Source of the DNA: Prunus persica
Taxonomy: Eukaryota > Streptophyta > Magnoliopsida > Rosales > Rosaceae
Length of the DNA: 64,000 nt
Direction: 5' to 3'
Assembly (NCBI RefSeq): GCF_000346465.2
Contig: NC_034010.1
Coordinates: 12,634,367-12,698,366, forward strand
This document shows, in pieces, positions 1 through 10,009 of the stretch. The notes below the pieces were generated by a model. The model saw only the letters and a list, made by a program, of their open reading frames with translations. It did not search any database and was not told the origin of the DNA. The position numbers and the translations under genes are program-made. Every line of letters begins with the position of its first letter. The stretch's first letter is position 1.

Positions 1-386
1 GAGGCAGCGGCAATTGCGGGGCAGTATAGGGGCTGGGTTGGGGAGGAAGGTGGTTGTTGTTTGATGGGAGTTTTTAATTTTACTTTTAAAGATATATATA
101 TAATAAGGTGCAAATGGTGAGTTTTGGTATAATACAATTATGATGATGTGGACTTATTAAAATTCATTAGATCAATCTAATGGTTAACATCTCTTTAAAT
201 GCATGTAAATGCACGAATGCTAAATGCAAAGGCTTGGGATCCCGTATTTACATATTATGTTAGAGTATTAATATTCATGAAAAGTTTCATAAGGAATATT
301 TTCAAACATAAACAAACACGAACATCAATTAGCTAATGGCCAAGGATATGATTAATCGATTCCTATTCTAATATCTAATTACTAAA
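1..386. other. unassigned intergenic DNA
   Basis: AT-rich sequence after a short G-rich start. I see no coding frame, tandem repeat or element terminus here. Confidence 0.5.
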
Positions 387-510
387 GAGGAGCTCAAAAT
401 AAATGGGATTTTGATACTTGGCATATTCCAAAACAAAGAAATTGACAAAAAAGGAAAAGTTAAATGAAGTTGACAAGTGTCAAAATTCCATTTGTTCTTA
501 GGAGCTCCTC
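387..510. repeat. fold-back (MITE-like) inverted repeat
   Basis: A segment starting GAGGAGCTC at 387 is the imperfect reverse complement of a segment ending GAGCTCCTC at 510. The arms are about 35 bp and also share an (A/C)AAATGG(G/A)ATTTTGA(T/C)ACTTG block. About 55 bp of loop separates them. This is the shape of a small fold-back element. I see no clear target duplication, so the family is not assigned. Confidence 0.5.
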
Positions 511-759
511 CTCGATTTTAAAGAGCCAAGCTTTTTGGTTAAATCTAGAGACTATAATAACATCTCCAAGATCTACATAACCTTTTGACTAGCAGTAAAA
601 CAACATGACACTTCCATCATTTTTGTCATTGTTGATTATTGTACAGTAATAATGACCCTTTAGAACTTCAACTTTAGAACCTAAAACATAATGGATTAAC
701 ACAAAGTTTTGAAAAATGTTGGTACTGCCAGTAGCAACTGGCAGCCTCATCGATAACAT
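511..759. other. unassigned, possibly upstream part of copia LTR
   Basis: No coding or repeat signal. It leads into the copia LTR-like sequence that starts somewhere near 720-780; the exact LTR border cannot be placed because no second LTR copy is in the window. Confidence 0.35.
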
Positions 760-1164
760 CCATTATAATTCGGTTGAGAGCGAGATACTATATGTTGAAG
801 TTGGCTCTCCCGAATAGATACAAGATTGGAGAGGAAGCAAGGAGTAGGTCGGGTTTGGCAAGGATTCCTATTGGCTGCAAGGTTTTGAATCTATTTTTAA
901 TAGGAAAGTTTCTTTCCTATTGTAACACCCCGACCCCAAATTTAACCCTTATTTAACTTATTTAATTATTTAAGGGCATTTTAGTCATATTTTTAACCGA
1001 AGAGAGTTTGGGGCAGTGACTAGTATTTTTGGATAGGTCGTACTGAGACGAGTTCATAGACACGTAGTGGGCTCGAATCGGAGTTGTAACGAGAGAGATA
1101 TGGTCAAAAGAAGCCCAGTGGCACAATCGTAAATATTTCGAAATGAGATTTTTTATAAAACTCA

Positions 1165-1168
<4 letters not shown>

Positions 1169-1214
<46 letters not shown>
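1169..1214. repeat. (TC)23 microsatellite
   Basis: Uninterrupted TC dinucleotide tract inside solo LTR A, at the position where copies B, C, D and F also carry CT/GA tracts. It is therefore an inherited part of the LTR. Confidence 0.95.
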
Positions 1215-1216
<2 letters not shown>

Positions 1217-2339
1217 GCGATCTCTCTCTCTCTCTCGTCGGCCTCTCTCTCTCTCTCCTCGTATCTCCGGCCATCGGCCGCGGCTGCGGACGGGACTGGT
1301 GCCAAAAGGACCGGCTCGGCCTAGGCGTCACGACCCAGCCCTCCCCCGACATCGGCCGCCGCTCCAGCCGCCGAAAAATGGCGATTTTCGCCCGGACGTC
1401 GTCCGATCTTCACAGCCGCCGATCTCCCTCCTCTGGCCGCCATTTCTGGCGATCAAGGTATGGAAATTCATCCCTTCTGCATGCTCTAGCTGCCTGTTGG
1501 GTAGGATTTGATCGATTCTTAGCGTAGCCAATTCGATTTTCGAATTGAAATTCGGCCAATTTTGGGATCGCGATTCCGGCCACTTCCGGTTAGTTTTTGG
1601 GGTAGGTCCAAGAACAAAAGTGGCTCCAAATAGGGTGTTATACCTGGAGTAGGAGTTTGGAGCCGTGGTTTTGAGATTTTCCGACGAAGCTTTATCTCTT
1701 TGGGCACCCACGCGCTGGCGGCGCGTGGGCACTGTAGAAAAAGTTGCACTATGTCTCGATGAGATCCTTAGGTTGTCACGAGTGCGTAGGATTTCGCGGA
1801 TCTCAATTCGGACGTTGTTTGACTATCGAACGGACGATCGCATATTGTGCGTTATCCGGGTTCGATAGGTTGGGACCGTTGGATGGTCCCAAATTTAATA
1901 TATGTTAATCTAGGTATTTCTAGGATCGTGTAGAAATTCACGGATTGTGAATCGGAGCCCCGGATGTTCCGAATAATAATTTAAAGTTTATATTTTATAT
2001 TTTATATTAACCGTTAGATCGTGCGATCATGAGCGATCCGACCTTCCGATCTGAACCAAACTTGTAGGACGAGTGTCCTATACCTTGTAAAACCCATAGG
2101 GACTTTCGGATCGGAAATTGGAGGTCGTTGGCTCCGCAGGTCCGTTTGACCAGGGTTAGGGTAGTTTGACCCTTGGTTGACCGTATGTCTCCCGGAGTAA
2201 TCTCACCTTTCTAGGAGGGATTATCGGGTGCTGGACTATTATGGAGAGTTACACAATATTAGAATGTCAGTTTGGAGTGCTATGCGCACTACCTTAGGTC
2301 CTCCCCGGATTTTGGTTTCACTACAAGTACCACCAAGTG

Positions 2340-2808
2340 AAAGTTAGGTCCCACGTGGCGTAGGTTATCCGGCGTGTGGACAGGCCCCATACCTGGCGTT
2401 GGTTATACCGGCGTATGGGGAGATTTGTAATATGATGTTCAGGTCTCACGTGGCGTAGGTTATCCGGCGTTGAGACAGGCCCCATACGTGGCGTTGGTTG
2501 TACCGGCGTATGAGGAGATATTGTGCTATTGTGTTGAGGTCGCACGTGGCGTAGGTTATCCGGCGTGTCGACAGACCCCATACGTGGCGTTGGTTGTACC
2601 GGCGTATGGGGAGATTTGTGATATGATGTTGAGGTCCCACGTGGCGTAGGTTATCCGGCGTTGGGATAGGCCCCATACGTGGCGTTAGTTGTACCGGCGT
2701 ATGGGGAGATATTATGATAGTATGGCAGGGTCGCACATGGCGTAGGTTATCCGGCGTGTTGACAGGCCCCATACATGGCGTTGGTTGTACCGGCGTATGG
2801 GGAGATTA
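2340..2808. repeat. five tandem hairpin repeats in LTR A
   Basis: Five units of about 95-99 bp. Each has a CACGTGGCGTAGGTTATCC-like half and a half in which CCCCATACG is followed after about 18 bp by CGTATGGGG, so each unit can form a hairpin. LTR C has five units and LTR D only one. Confidence 0.85.
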
Positions 2809-3119
2809 TATGAAATACAGATAAATGAAATAAGGTATCGCCTAAGTGTGGAATTGGGTTTTATGGAAGAACTACATGTGGCTTGATCCCTCAAGGAGGG
2901 TACGTAGGCAGCCTAAGGTTATTAGGTGCAGCCGCAGACTAAATGTTAGTCATAATTTGTATTTGAATCGTTTGGTAGTTGGTTTAGAATTGTTGGAAGG
3001 CCGAAGGCCATTTATCTAGACTGCATGAAATTATATTGTGCATGCTGCTAGTTGTGAATATTAAATGTGTCTTTATGCAGGTTGAAATTTTGGGAAATGT
3101 CCAAATTATAGAGGAGACT

Positions 3120-3137
3120 CTGCCGAAATTTCGGCAG
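3120..3137. repeat. perfect 18-bp palindrome near LTR 3' end
   Basis: CTGCCGAAATTTCGGCAG is its own reverse complement. GAGACT before it and AGTCTC after it extend the stem, with a two-base bulge. The same site occurs in LTR C (49745-49762) and D (54378-54395), and a one-mismatch version in B (4040-4057) and E (62616-62633). Confidence 0.9.
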
Positions 3138-3599
3138 GAAGTCTCGGTCTTTAGTAAGTGGGCCTGGCATCGGGATGATGTCGGGAATTCCAAAGGGTTC
3201 GCCTCGGGTTCTGAAAAACTCGGGGCGGGTCCTTTCACCTATTCATTGTTTTACACAAAGCCAATTAGTATAAATAGGACTTTTGGGGTCTAGGTCGATG
3301 TGAGGGATCACAAAGGCATCAAATTGGATTAGAGAAGGGGTGTGAGAGAAATTAAGATCTAGGGTACTTAAGAACAAAGGGGGTTTTCTTGTAAACCAAA
3401 GGTGTTCTTATTACTAATTAAATTTCTCAGGGTGATCACCAAATAGAATGTAGGCACAACACTGAATCTTTATAAATATTCCTTGTGTTCTTTGTTTGTT
3501 TGCTTTATCGTTTTGGTGTGTGTGCATGTGCTGAGTGTTTGCGTGCTTTATCATTTTTCTTTATCTTTTTGAAAGGTCTTGAGTGTTTCCCACAACATA

Positions 3600-3611
3600 T
3601 GGTATCAGCGC
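3600..3611 (+). promoter_or_regulatory. copia primer-binding site
   Basis: TGGTATCAGCGC resembles the initiator-Met tRNA complement TGGTATCAGAGC with one change. It lies about five bases after the LTR end and just before gag, as expected for a Ty1-copia element on the + strand. Confidence 0.75.
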
Positions 3612-3679
3612 AGTGTTAGCAGTAAGGGTTTGTTTATGCGCAAGTTCTCTTCTAGCTTTCAAAGCACAAGTGTGTTTGA

Positions 3680-3938
3680 GATGGCGGTCAACAAGCATAT
3701 TGAAGAGAAGAAGCCAAAACAACCACAGATGACTAGCATGAAGTCGAGTTGAAGTCGTTCACCGGCAAAGAGAACTTCACACTATGGCAAAGAAGGATAA
3801 AATATGCCCTAGCCTAGCAGGGTCTCAACATTGTCTTTGTAGGCGAGAATAAGCCAGAAACCATAAGACACACTCGACGAGTTGGCTAGGGGATGGAGGA
3901 AATCTTTTGAAGCATCTTAGTACCTTCAGTATGTATAT
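3680..3938 (+). pseudogene. copia gag N-terminal remnant
   Basis: Begins with an ATG shortly after the PBS and reads MAVNKHIEEKK..., with a gag-type stretch KSFTGKENFTLWQRRIKYAL typical of copia capsid N-termini (UBN2/DUF4219-like). It has at least one frame change near 3750 and one in-frame stop. It breaks off where solo LTR B is inserted; the remaining gag sequence resumes at 6961. Capsid function is inferred from the family. This copy cannot encode a full Gag. Confidence 0.65.
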
Positions 3939-6253
3939 TGACAGGACCCGCCCCGGAATTTCCCCAAAACCGGGGCGGACCCCGTCTTTGTTCCGACATC
4001 ACCCCGATGCCGGGCCCACTTACTAGAAACCGAGACTCTCTACCAAAATTTTGGCAGAGTCTCCCTTAAGAATTGAACAACCCAACAAAATTTAACCTGC
4101 ATAAAAATACAGAATAATCCCAACCAGCAGCATGCTTTACAGCGAATAAACAGTTTATAACAAAATGGCCTCCGGCCTCACAATTCAAACCCTAACAGGG
4201 CGATAATAGAGCATGTCTAAGGACTTCAATTTCAACAAAACAGAGTACAAAGGAAATAACAGGAAGAAAGAGTCCTACGATGACTCAAGGCTCGGAAGCT
4301 CACGATCCGGCTCTGCTGCGGAGCTCAGTCAACTACTGGCTGGGGGGCGCAAAATAGAAAATTGTGAGTGGACAAAAATAAATTCAGTTCAGCGTAAACC
4401 AACGTAATATAACCCCACCGTTTAGAAAACCATGCAAGAAATCCCATGCATCTCAAAACCGTCATACTCAAGTATATATATATGTATATATCAAAACAAA
4501 TCAATACCAGATACCAAGTCCAAAATCCATAAAGAACGCTTTACAAAACCACCATCCAAAAACTTATAAATCCCACAACCAAACTCTCGAAAGCGTACCC
4601 ATTGGCACGACCGGCAAGGAAGTATCCACACCGAGAAATAAGAATATAAGAGATATATATATATATAGAGTATAAATATAACCATCACCTAGTTGTACCG
4701 GGGAAACAATCCAACCGGGGGATTGTTTGACTAGTCACCCTGGCAGAGTCCTCGTGATGAGTCCTCAATCCACCATGTGACTAGCGAACGAGCCGTCCAA
4801 CTAGGGGACCAACTCTCAGCCAGAACGTACCGTCGATAACCTCAAAACCCGTACGTCTGTGAACAGTCCTACGCGCGCAGACTACCCAATTAAGGGTCTA
4901 CAGCAACATCCCGTCAAGGATGCCCCGGGTCCCGACAAATCCAAGTATCTCAAGTCTCCGTATCCAAGTTCCACATCAGGGGAGGTACATAGGGTAGTGC
5001 TTACCGCACACCAACTGACATTCTATACTCACCACTTTCCACAATCTCATCTCAACAACCCAAGTACCTCACACATAGCCAATATATATATAGAAATCCC
5101 CAAATCCATATATTCATACTCAAGATACTCAAATACATCAAAACCCAAAATATATTTTCAGTGCCTCATAAAAATATCACTTTCAACAATTTCATAAATA
5201 ATATATTCAAAATACCATTTTAAACATCATGCATAATATTTCCCAAAATCCATATATAAAATATACTTTCAATACCCAACTATACCAAACCCACAATATT
5301 TTACCAAAGCGCTTATAAAAACATCAAGCTCAACTCATGAATATAATATATTCAATAAATCATTAAAAACATTATGCACAAATGTTTCATCAATAAAACC
5401 ATGCATAAGATTTGAAAATAAAGTCCACTCACAAGTAGTCCCACGCTGCTTGACCCTGAGAGGGTCCCGCCTGCTGCGTATGCGTGGTCGGAGTACCTAA
5501 TTCAAAATACGTACACGAGATTAATACGAAACGTTTGGAACGAGTACTTTAAATTAAATATCCTAATTTCCCAGGTCTCTAGTAAGTGTACTAGGAACGA
5601 GACGTTCTAAGGTCCAACTACTCAATTTGGACGATGGAACAACTTTGGGAGACACTCGGTCAACTGACGGTCAAACTTCCCAATTTGGGTCAACCGGGCC
5701 CACGGGACCCACGACCTCCGTTTTACAATCCGAAAGTTCCTAAAGATTTCACAAGGTCTAGGATACCCGTCCCCCAAGTTTAGTTCGAAACGGACGGTTA
5801 TTATAAAACGCAAACTTTAAATTATTGAACCGGAACATCCGGGGTTCCGATTCACGATCCGCGAATTCCTATACGATCCTAGGAATACCTAGAACAACAT
5901 ATTTTAATTTGAAAAGGATCTAACGGTCGGAACCTATCGAACTCGGATAACGCACAATATGCGAAAATCCGTTCGATAGTCAAACGATGTCCGAATTGAG
6001 ATCCACAAAATCCTATGCACTCGTGACAACCTAAGGATCTCATCGGTTTAATTTACAGTCTCACCAGCCTCGCCCACGCCCCGCCACATGCGCCGGCAGG
6101 GCGTGGGTGTGTAGAGTAATTCCGGCGACGGAAAAACTCCACACCCGAGCTCACCCTTCCTACCCTAGCTTCTACTCGAGGTCAGGATCACTTCATTCAA
6201 CTACGGGAAGGCCCAATTTGGGCGGCAACTGGCCGAAATTTCATTTGAAATGG

Positions 6254-6353
6254 NNNNNNNNNNNNNNNNNNNNNNNNNNNNNNNNNNNNNNNNNNNNNNN
6301 NNNNNNNNNNNNNNNNNNNNNNNNNNNNNNNNNNNNNNNNNNNNNNNNNNNNN
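6254..6353. other. assembly gap of 100 N
   Basis: Exactly 100 unknown bases inside LTR B. This is a conventional scaffold-gap length, so the true distance is unknown. It lies between sequence matching the LTR body and a GC-rich block next to the (GA)n tract. Confidence 0.99.
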
Positions 6354-6633
6354 AATAGGTAGAAAACCATACCTTACTCGTCAAATTTGATGGAGAAATG
6401 AGAGAGAACGAGAGGCCGAAAGTTGGGTAAAAATCTGTCAAAACCGCTACGTTTCGTGGCTGTTTCCGGCGACGGCAACGGCAGATCGAGGTGGCGGTGG
6501 GTTGGAACGGAAAGAAGGAAGTGTGGTGGTTCCAACGGAACCGGTGCCGCCCCAAGTGGCGGCGTGTGGTGGCGGTGGCGACGACGAGAAGTCGCTGTCG
6601 TCGCAAGGGAGGGGGAGGGATTTTCTGGTTCGC

Positions 6634-6635
<2 letters not shown>

Positions 6636-6683
<48 letters not shown>
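6636..6683. repeat. (GA)24 microsatellite
   Basis: GA tract in LTR B, the reverse-strand counterpart of the TC tracts in LTRs A, C and D. Confidence 0.95.
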
Positions 6684-6689
<6 letters not shown>

Positions 6690-6960
6690 GAAAAGTCTGA
6701 TATTTTAAACTCAGACTTCGAAATATTTACGATTTTGCCACTATCGATGTTTTGCCCGTAACTTCTTCGTTACAACTCCGATTTAAGCCTACCGCGTGTC
6801 TACGAATTCGTCTCAGTACCACCTACCCAGAAATACCAGTTACTGCCCCAAACACTTTTCGGGCAAAAAAATGACCAATTTACCCCTACCCTAAGGGTAA
6901 ATTCGTAAATTCACTTAAATAATTTAAAATAGGAATTAAATTTAGAGTCGGGGTGTTACA

Positions 6961-7389
6961 TATATTGTGGCCTTGTAGAGGATTGAAGTTATATATAGTA
7001 CGGAGGATAAGGCTTGTGTTGCTGACATCTTTATCTCCATCATATAGATACTTTCGAATAACGTTTATGTTCAACAAGAGTACTCTCAAGTTTGAGGAGG
7101 TGGTACAAGGCATTCTCAACAATCATCGGATGTCTCAACATGCTGGTGAGAGCTTTCAAGGTGAAGGTCTAGTTGCAAAGACCGAAGAGAGGGGTCGTTC
7201 ATACAAGCATGATGGCAACAAGGGCAGTAGGGGAATATCAAAATCCAAGGCCAAAAACGGTTGTTTTGAGTGTTGGTCAAAGGGAATAAGGCAGCAGACA
7301 CAATTGGGGTTGCTATGGATAGTGACAAAGAGCTTTGTTGATAGCAAAGCTCATTCTAATTTACTTGCTATTTCTTCGGGAAGATTCTG
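6961..7389 (+). pseudogene. copia gag C-terminal remnant with damaged zinc knuckle
   Basis: An open frame here reads on from gag: ...FNKSTLKFEEVVQGILNNH..., then a basic stretch rich in K, G and S, then GCFECWSKG, which is the first half of a CX2CX4HX4C knuckle. The H and last C are lost through a frame change after GCFECWSKG. It directly follows the TATAT repeat of solo LTR B, so it was contiguous with the gag part at 3680-3938 before that insertion. Confidence 0.65.
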
Positions 7390-8600
7390 AATTTGGATTA
7401 CGGGTGCTCATATCATATATGTTCGAACATGGCATGGTTGGATACATATGAGAAAGAAGAAGGCGGCGAAGTTGTGATAGAGGATGCTTGGTTTGTTAAG
7501 TTGAGGGCACTTGTACGGTCAAGGTAAAGATGCATGATGGCATTACTAAGACACTGGGGATGGTAAGGTATATTCCAAGTTTGTGTAAGAACCTAATTTC
7601 TCTTGGTACTTTTGATAAGAATTGCTACATTTACAAATCCATGAGAGGAAAACTCATAGTCTCAAAGGGTTGACTTATGATTATGAATAGAGAGATTCAA
7701 CCTAACTACCTATATAGACTTTGTGGTACAGTAGCAATAGGTGGAGCATCTATATCTACCAATAAGGCTCAAAAGATGACACTCAACGTTGGCATTTAAG
7801 GCAAGAACACTTGACTTATGCAAGTATTGCACCATGGGAAAGCAGTAAAGGGTGGTATTCAAGCATTAAAAAAAAAAAAAATAGAATAATAGCACGTGTG
7901 TGCTAGATTTTATTCACTCAGATGTATAAGGGCTGGTTAAATTCAAGAGTAGAGCTCGCTATTTCGCCACATTCATGGATGTTTTTTTTTTTTCGGAAGT
8001 TTTGGGTTTACTTCATGAAGGAGAAATTTCAGCTCTTAGCTAAATTTAAAGAGTGGAAGACTGAGGTATAGAAATCCCTAACATAATGAAATAAGAGAGA
8101 GGATGAATAGGTTTCTCATGTAGCATAAGAGGTATATGAGGATTCATACAGGGTTGCTCAATTTATTTTGAGAAGAGAACGTTAACCACCCTTCATATTT
8201 GATTAATCGGTCGACATCGAGCTTGCTTGATTTCAAGTGTGCAGAATAGGGATGTTCTAATAAATCAATTGATTATTCTAATTTACAAGTATTTGGATGA
8301 AGTGCATATGCTCTTATTCCTACTAATGAGACATCCAAGCCGAAGCCTAAGTCTCTTAAATGCATATTCCTCAACTTTCATAGAGGTGTTAAGGGGTACA
8401 ACCTTTGGGATCCAGTGAACAGAAAGAAAAAAAAAAACTTAGTAGGGATGTAGTGTTTAATGAGAAGACCATGCCTATGAAAACTATCAAGAAATCTGAG
8501 GTGAATGAGAATATTGTTGGACAAGGAAGAGAATCATCGAAATACCACTGAGGAGGGTGATGAGAGAAACTTCACAAGAGCAGCCAACTGAAGACTTTCA
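7390..8600 (+). pseudogene. copia protease and integrase remnants
   Basis: Short frames in sequence match copia pol. A protease-like WITGAHI stretch has lost the catalytic DSG. It is followed by pre-integrase sequence with SLCKNLISLGTFD, and near 7905 by VLDFIHSDV, the first catalytic Asp region of the integrase core. Two A-rich and T-rich runs (about 7868 and 7983) and many stops break the frame. The domain order gag-protease-integrase-RT on one strand is that of Ty1-copia. Confidence 0.6.
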
Positions 8601-8794
8601 TAAGGAGGTGGAGTTTGACATTGAGGTGGAGAACTGACATATATAGCACAATCGAAGCCCAAGAGAACTATTAAACCTCCTCAACTGTTTGGAAGAAAAA
8701 AGGATGTAGTTCACTATGCCTTAAACATAAGTGAAGAATATCCAACCATTTCCAAGAATCAGTTGAGAGAAAGGAGGGGGAAAGTTGGATGGGT

Positions 8795-9280
8795 GCTATG
8801 ATGGAAGAGATGAAATCTCTACACAAGAACTGTGTGGGAGTTGGTTCCTAAACCCAAAGATTAAAAAGTTATTGGGCTGCAAATGGATCTTTACGAAGAA
8901 ATAAGAGATGCATGAAAAGAAGCCCACTAGGTTCAAAGCTCGTCAAGTGACTAAGGGGTATTTGCAAAAGCAAGGGGTATATTATGATGAAATCTTCTCT
9001 CTAGTTGTGAAGCATACTTCTATACAGTTATTACTTTCCATAGTGGCACGAGATGATATGAAGGTAGAACATATGGATGTGACAACATAGTTTCTCCATG
9101 GCAACTTAGAGGAAGACAATGTTTGTCGAAGTGTGTAAGGGAAATCTGGTTTGTAGGTTGAAAAAGTTATTATATGGGTTGAAGATATCTCCAAGGCAGT
9201 GGTACAAGCGCTTTGATTCCTACAAGTTAAAAACTGGGCATGAAATATGTTAATCAGATTGTTGTGTGTACACTCATGTA
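8795..9280 (+). pseudogene. copia reverse transcriptase N-terminal remnant
   Basis: Frames read MMEEMKSLHKN..WELVPKP, then GCKWIFTKK, then ARQVTKGYLQKQGVYYDEIFS and VEHMDVTTxFLHGNLEE. These are the conserved first blocks of copia RT (canonical forms GCKWVFK, RLVAKGF.Q..G.DY.ETF and DV.TAFLHG). The sequence stops before the YVDD active site, where a minus-strand copia remnant begins at about 9285. It is truncated and carries frameshifts. Confidence 0.75.
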
Positions 9281-9289
9281 CTCAAGGAA

Positions 9290-10006
9290 ACTGAATCAAC
9301 AATACAAGGAAGGTAAATCAATATTAACATGTATACAAAATGAAAGGAGGATTCCTGCAATGCAAAGGATTCCAATAATGGAAGAAGGGCCTAACGGCCA
9401 TGAGTTGATTGCATGATATTCCCCTGAAACTGGACGGCGGACCTCGACGGACGAGTTTTTCAGAGAGCTGGAGACGACGAATTTTGTGAAGACTTTTTGT
9501 GACAGGTCAGCAACTTGTTCAGTGGAAGGAACAAAATGAACACGATGACTGCCAAGGGCAACTTTCTCAGGAACAAAATGGTTATCCAATTTAATATGCT
9601 ATGTGTAAGCGTGACGAACTGGATTCGTAGTTAGATAGGTGGCATTGATTTTGTCACAGTAGATGAGAGTAGGAAATGTAACTGGGCAGCCAAGCTCATG
9701 GAGAAGACAACTAACCCACATGGTTTTGGTGCAGGCACGAGCTAATGAATAGTACTTGGATTCAACACTGGAGCGAGCAACAGTTGGTTGCTTCTTGAAA
9801 CACCAAGAGATGAGAGTGGTAACCAAAAAGATGAGATAACCGGAGGTAGAGCAATGGGTGTCTAGACAGCCAGCCCAATCAGCATTAGAGTGGGCACAAA
9901 TAGTCAGTGGTGAAGGAGAGGGATGTATATTCCAACCAGTAGGGAGACCCCTAGCCAGGTTTAAAAGTAGGTGGCAAAATATATATATTAAATATAGCCT
10001 AGGCAT
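9290..10006 (-). pseudogene. copia RNase H remnant (minus strand)
   Basis: The minus strand encodes SNADWAGCLDTHCSTSGY, then KKQPTVARSSVESKYYSLARA, then an LIYCDKINATYLTTNP block. These are the three RNase H blocks of copia (D-W, E and D). The C-terminal part continues after a stop in another frame as LDNHFVPEKVALG and a VPSTEQVADL block. It abuts the + strand RT remnant at about 9285, so two elements were joined tail to tail by insertion or deletion. No LTR pair is visible. Confidence 0.75.
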
Positions 10007-10009
10007 GGT

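Larger units (their letters stand above)
921..3237 (+). mobile_element. solo LTR A (long TGTAACACCCC family)
   Basis: A 2317-bp unit that starts TGTAACACCCCGACC and ends GGGCGGGTCCTTTCA, so it has TG...CA termini. It is flanked by a perfect 5-bp duplication CCTAT (916-920 and 3238-3242). It holds no protein gene, PBS or PPT. That is the structure of a solo LTR left by recombination between two LTRs. Internal landmarks are a (TC)n tract, a GC-rich block, a block of five hairpin-forming tandem repeats and an 18-bp palindrome near the 3' end. Copies C and D match it in the same orientation; B and E are relatives on the other strand. Probably Gypsy-type by length and terminus, but the internal region is absent. 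Confidence 0.85.
760..3595 (+). mobile_element. 5' LTR of degenerate Ty1-copia element, split by solo LTR A
   Basis: Sequence at about 760-920 and 3238-3595 reads as one LTR interrupted by solo LTR A. The downstream part has a TATA-like box (TATAAATAGG, about 3270) and ends in ...CCCACA about five bases before a primer-binding site at 3600. The gag and pol remnants that follow on the same strand support the LTR reading. The left border is uncertain because the 3' LTR of this element is missing. Confidence 0.55.
3939..6960 (-). mobile_element. solo LTR B (same long LTR family, reverse)
   Basis: Read on the minus strand it starts TGTAACACCCCGACTC (at 6960) and ends GGGCGGGTCCTGTCA (at 3939). 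A perfect TATAT duplication flanks it (3934-3938 and 6961-6965). It is inserted in the copia gag region. Length is about 3.0 kb including an N gap. Its ends match A, C and D, but its 3' half lacks the hairpin tandem block and is instead nearly identical to LTR E. It is therefore a second subfamily. It encodes no protein. Confidence 0.85.

Noticed and set aside
1143..1511. Open frames across the TC/GA tracts (also 6423-6708, 33832-34329, 47610-48035, 52530-53064)
   Set aside because: They translate a dinucleotide repeat (LSLSLS or ERERER) and GC-rich LTR sequence. They appear on both strands and match no domain.
2321..2894. Minus-strand frames reading GLSTRRITYATCDL repeatedly (also 48835-49518 and 53960-54151)
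   Set aside because: They are translations of the LTR hairpin tandem repeat. The repeat period keeps a frame open by chance in some units, and start and stop differ between copies.
921..3237. DNA transposon instead of LTR for the A-D family
   Set aside because: The ends TGTAACACCCCG and CGGGTCCTTTCA are only weakly inverted. TG...CA termini with 5-bp duplications fit LTRs better.
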